Source: Acidimicrobiales bacterium (GTDB lineage: Bacteria; Actinomycetota; Acidimicrobiia; Acidimicrobiales; Acidimicrobilacustridaceae). Taken from it: a stretch of 5,677 nucleotides of DNA. Below the pieces are notes generated by a model that saw only the letters and a program-made list of their open reading frames with translations, had not been told where the DNA came from and searched no databases. This document shows, in pieces, positions 4,894 through 5,677 of this stretch (position 1 is its first letter; every line of letters starts with the position of its first letter). Location of the stretch: the NCBI GenBank assembly GCA_023261915.1, contig JALRFT010000317.1, positions 1 to 5,677 on the forward strand. The letters run 5' to 3'. Made by a program: the position numbers and the translations under genes.

Positions 4894-5391
4894 ATGGTCC
4901 GGGTACCGAGAGTCCTACGAGTGCTGGCGGCGGTGGTGCTTGCTACCGCGGTGGTTGGGGCGGCGGGGGTCTCCCCGGCGGCTGCCGAGCCGGGGTCATG
5001 TGGTTTCAACCCGGCGGTGGTCAGCATCCGCCCGGGTGAGGAGCCGTCGACGTTCCTCTACACGTACCCAGAGCCGTGGCAGACGACATTGGAAATCGCT
5101 TTCAACGGCGTCTTCAACCCGGCGTTCACCGAATTGATCACGGTGACGACTGGGACCTTTACGTTCGACTATCAGGATGAACTGGCTGTCCTGCGTCGGG
5201 GGTTGGGTGACCCGACGGCGACGACGGGCGCCGTTACCTACCGGTACCTGACGGACGTGGGTGGTCCGCGTGCGTGTGAGATCACTGTGGTGCTGTGGGA
5301 AGAGCCGGAGCCAACAACGACGACGCTGACCCCGCCCTCGTCAACCACTGTTCCCGCTGAGGCGGTGGCGACACCTCGGTATACCGGCTGA
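4894..5391 (+). CDS. Small secreted protein with Thr/Pro-rich tail, unknown function (165 residues)
   Basis: The signal peptide covers residues 1-31: basic MVRVPRVLR, a hydrophobic Ala/Val core and cleavage after PAAA before EPGS. The mature part (about 100 residues) is rich in beta-prone Thr, Val, Tyr and Phe segments such as TTLEIAFNGVFNP, ELITVTTGTFTFDY and ACEITVVLW. It probably forms an Ig-like or similar beta-sandwich. Its two cysteines, C36 near the start and C128 in the last strand, could form a disulfide joining the ends of the domain. Residues 136-165 are a Pro/Thr/Ser-rich stalk (EEPEPTTTTLTPPSSTTVPA) ending in TPRYTG, typical of wall-spanning segments of actinobacterial surface proteins. 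However, no sorting signal or membrane anchor follows in frame before the stop. I do not recognise a family. It has its own SD, and tandem hairpins follow it. Confidence 0.85.
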   Translation: MVRVPRVLRVLAAVVLATAVVGAAGVSPAAAEPGSCGFNPAVVSIRPGEEPSTFLYTYPEPWQTTLEIAFNGVFNPAFTELITVTTGTFTFDYQDELAVLRRGLGDPTATTGAVTYRYLTDVGGPRACEITVVLWEEPEPTTTTLTPPSSTTVPAEAVATPRYTG

Positions 5392-5394
5392 GCC

Positions 5395-5455
5395 CCGATC
5401 GGAGCGGGCCGCCTGATCGGTGGTGCCGCCCGATGACGTGGTCTACCGGGCGGTA
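5395..5455 (+). terminator. Tandem hairpins after the small secreted protein
   Basis: Hairpin one pairs CCGATCGG (5395-5402) with CC plus GATCGG (5412-5413, 5415-5420), with one bulged T. Hairpin two pairs TGCCGCCCG (5424-5432) with CGGGCGGTA (5447-5455), nine pairs including one G-T, around a 14-base loop. There is no T-run. Two strong stems within 65 bases of the stop codon make termination the likeliest role. Confidence 0.5.
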
Positions 5456-5476
5456 GGGGTTGGGAGTGCCCCGACA

Positions 5477-5517
5477 GGGGAAAATCTCCTCCGGCATGGC
5501 AACCTTTCCCCAGGAGG
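5477..5517 (+). promoter_or_regulatory. Leader of the lipoprotein gene: SD with two alternative RNA structures
   Basis: The SD AGGAGG (5512-5517) lies seven bases before ATG 5525. GGGGAAA (5477-5483) is a perfect complement of TTTCCCC (5505-5511); that hairpin ends exactly where the SD begins and leaves it free. CCTCC (5488-5492) is a perfect complement of GGAGG (5513-5517) and would hide the SD. The two stems interlock and cannot form together in a simple fold. A weak promoter candidate overlaps (TTGGGA 5460-5465, AAATCT 5482-5487); if it is real, transcription would start downstream of GGGGAAA and only the SD-hiding stem, if either, could form. The SD is secure; the switch is a hypothesis. 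Confidence 0.4.
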
Positions 5518-5524
5518 TAGTCCG

Positions 5525-5677
5525 ATGACCGGTCGAACTCGTTATGTCCGAATGTTCGGAGTGGCCCTCGTGGCAGCCGTCGCTCTGGTCGCTGGAGCTT
5601 GTGGTGGCTCACATAGCGACATGGACATGGGCGACGACCTGTCAATGGACATGATGGGCGACATGGAGATGACCCTC
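5525..5677 (+). CDS. Lipoprotein with Met/Asp-rich mature N-terminus (3' end outside window)
   Basis: The frame runs from ATG 5525 to the right edge, giving 51 residues. Residues 1-25 are a lipoprotein signal: basic TGRTRYVR, hydrophobic core FGVALVAAVALVAG and the lipobox-like AGAC with Cys26 as the lipidation site. The -3 position is Ala rather than the usual Leu, but it fits the broad bacterial lipobox pattern. After the Cys comes GGSHSDMDMGDDLSMDMMGD and then MEMTL. That is seven Met and seven Asp/Glu within 25 residues, plus one His. MxM and MxxM clusters are known to bind Cu(I) or Ag(I) in periplasmic and surface copper-handling proteins, so a metal role is a reasonable inference. The downstream domain that would identify the protein is missing. 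The SD AGGAGG is strong. The protein should be anchored to the outer face of the cell membrane. Confidence 0.8.
   Translation, partial: MTGRTRYVRMFGVALVAAVALVAGACGGSHSDMDMGDDLSMDMMGDMEMTL

Overview
The window looks like chromosome from a high-GC actinobacterium, most likely an Acidimicrobiia-type lineage. The reasons are the GC-rich codon use, a tRNA-Gly(GCC)/tRNA-Cys(GCA) pair, genes without a Shine-Dalgarno (SD) sequence that fit leaderless expression, Thr/Pro-rich secreted tails, and S-layer homology (SLH) domains of the 'VTRAQMAAFLWR' kind. The taxonomic call is inference; no marker gene settles it. All recognisable genes are on the + strand.

Layout. The left edge holds the C-terminus of a membrane protein (2-217), then a 75-residue acidic protein of unknown function (244-471). 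A tRNA block follows: tRNA-Gly(GCC) at 530-605 with encoded CCA, and tRNA-Cys(GCA) at 692-763 without it. Next is a 460-base stretch (764-1223) with no convincing gene but several hairpins. One of these, at 1081-1108, is followed by TTTT and looks like an intrinsic terminator. A 221-residue protein with three predicted membrane helices lies at 1224-1889.

The right half is a run of exported proteins. The largest (2141-4765, 874 residues) has a signal peptide, fourteen repeats of about 44 residues that probably form two seven-bladed beta-propellers, and three C-terminal SLH repeats. Each SLH repeat carries a cysteine pair with identical spacing. It is followed by a 165-residue secreted protein with a Thr/Pro-rich tail (4894-5391), and by the start of a lipoprotein whose mature N-terminus is rich in Met and Asp (5525 to the edge).

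Working together. The three exported genes are separated by hairpins or terminator-like elements, and each has its own strong SD, so they look like separate units rather than one operon. The plausible common theme is the cell surface: an SLH-anchored propeller protein, a small secreted protein and a possible metal-binding lipoprotein. No known multi-gene system (defence, CRISPR, biosynthesis, mobile element) is visible. The most unusual items are the 14-repeat propeller with cysteine-paired SLH domains and the Met/Asp-rich lipoprotein with a possible RNA switch over its ribosome binding site.
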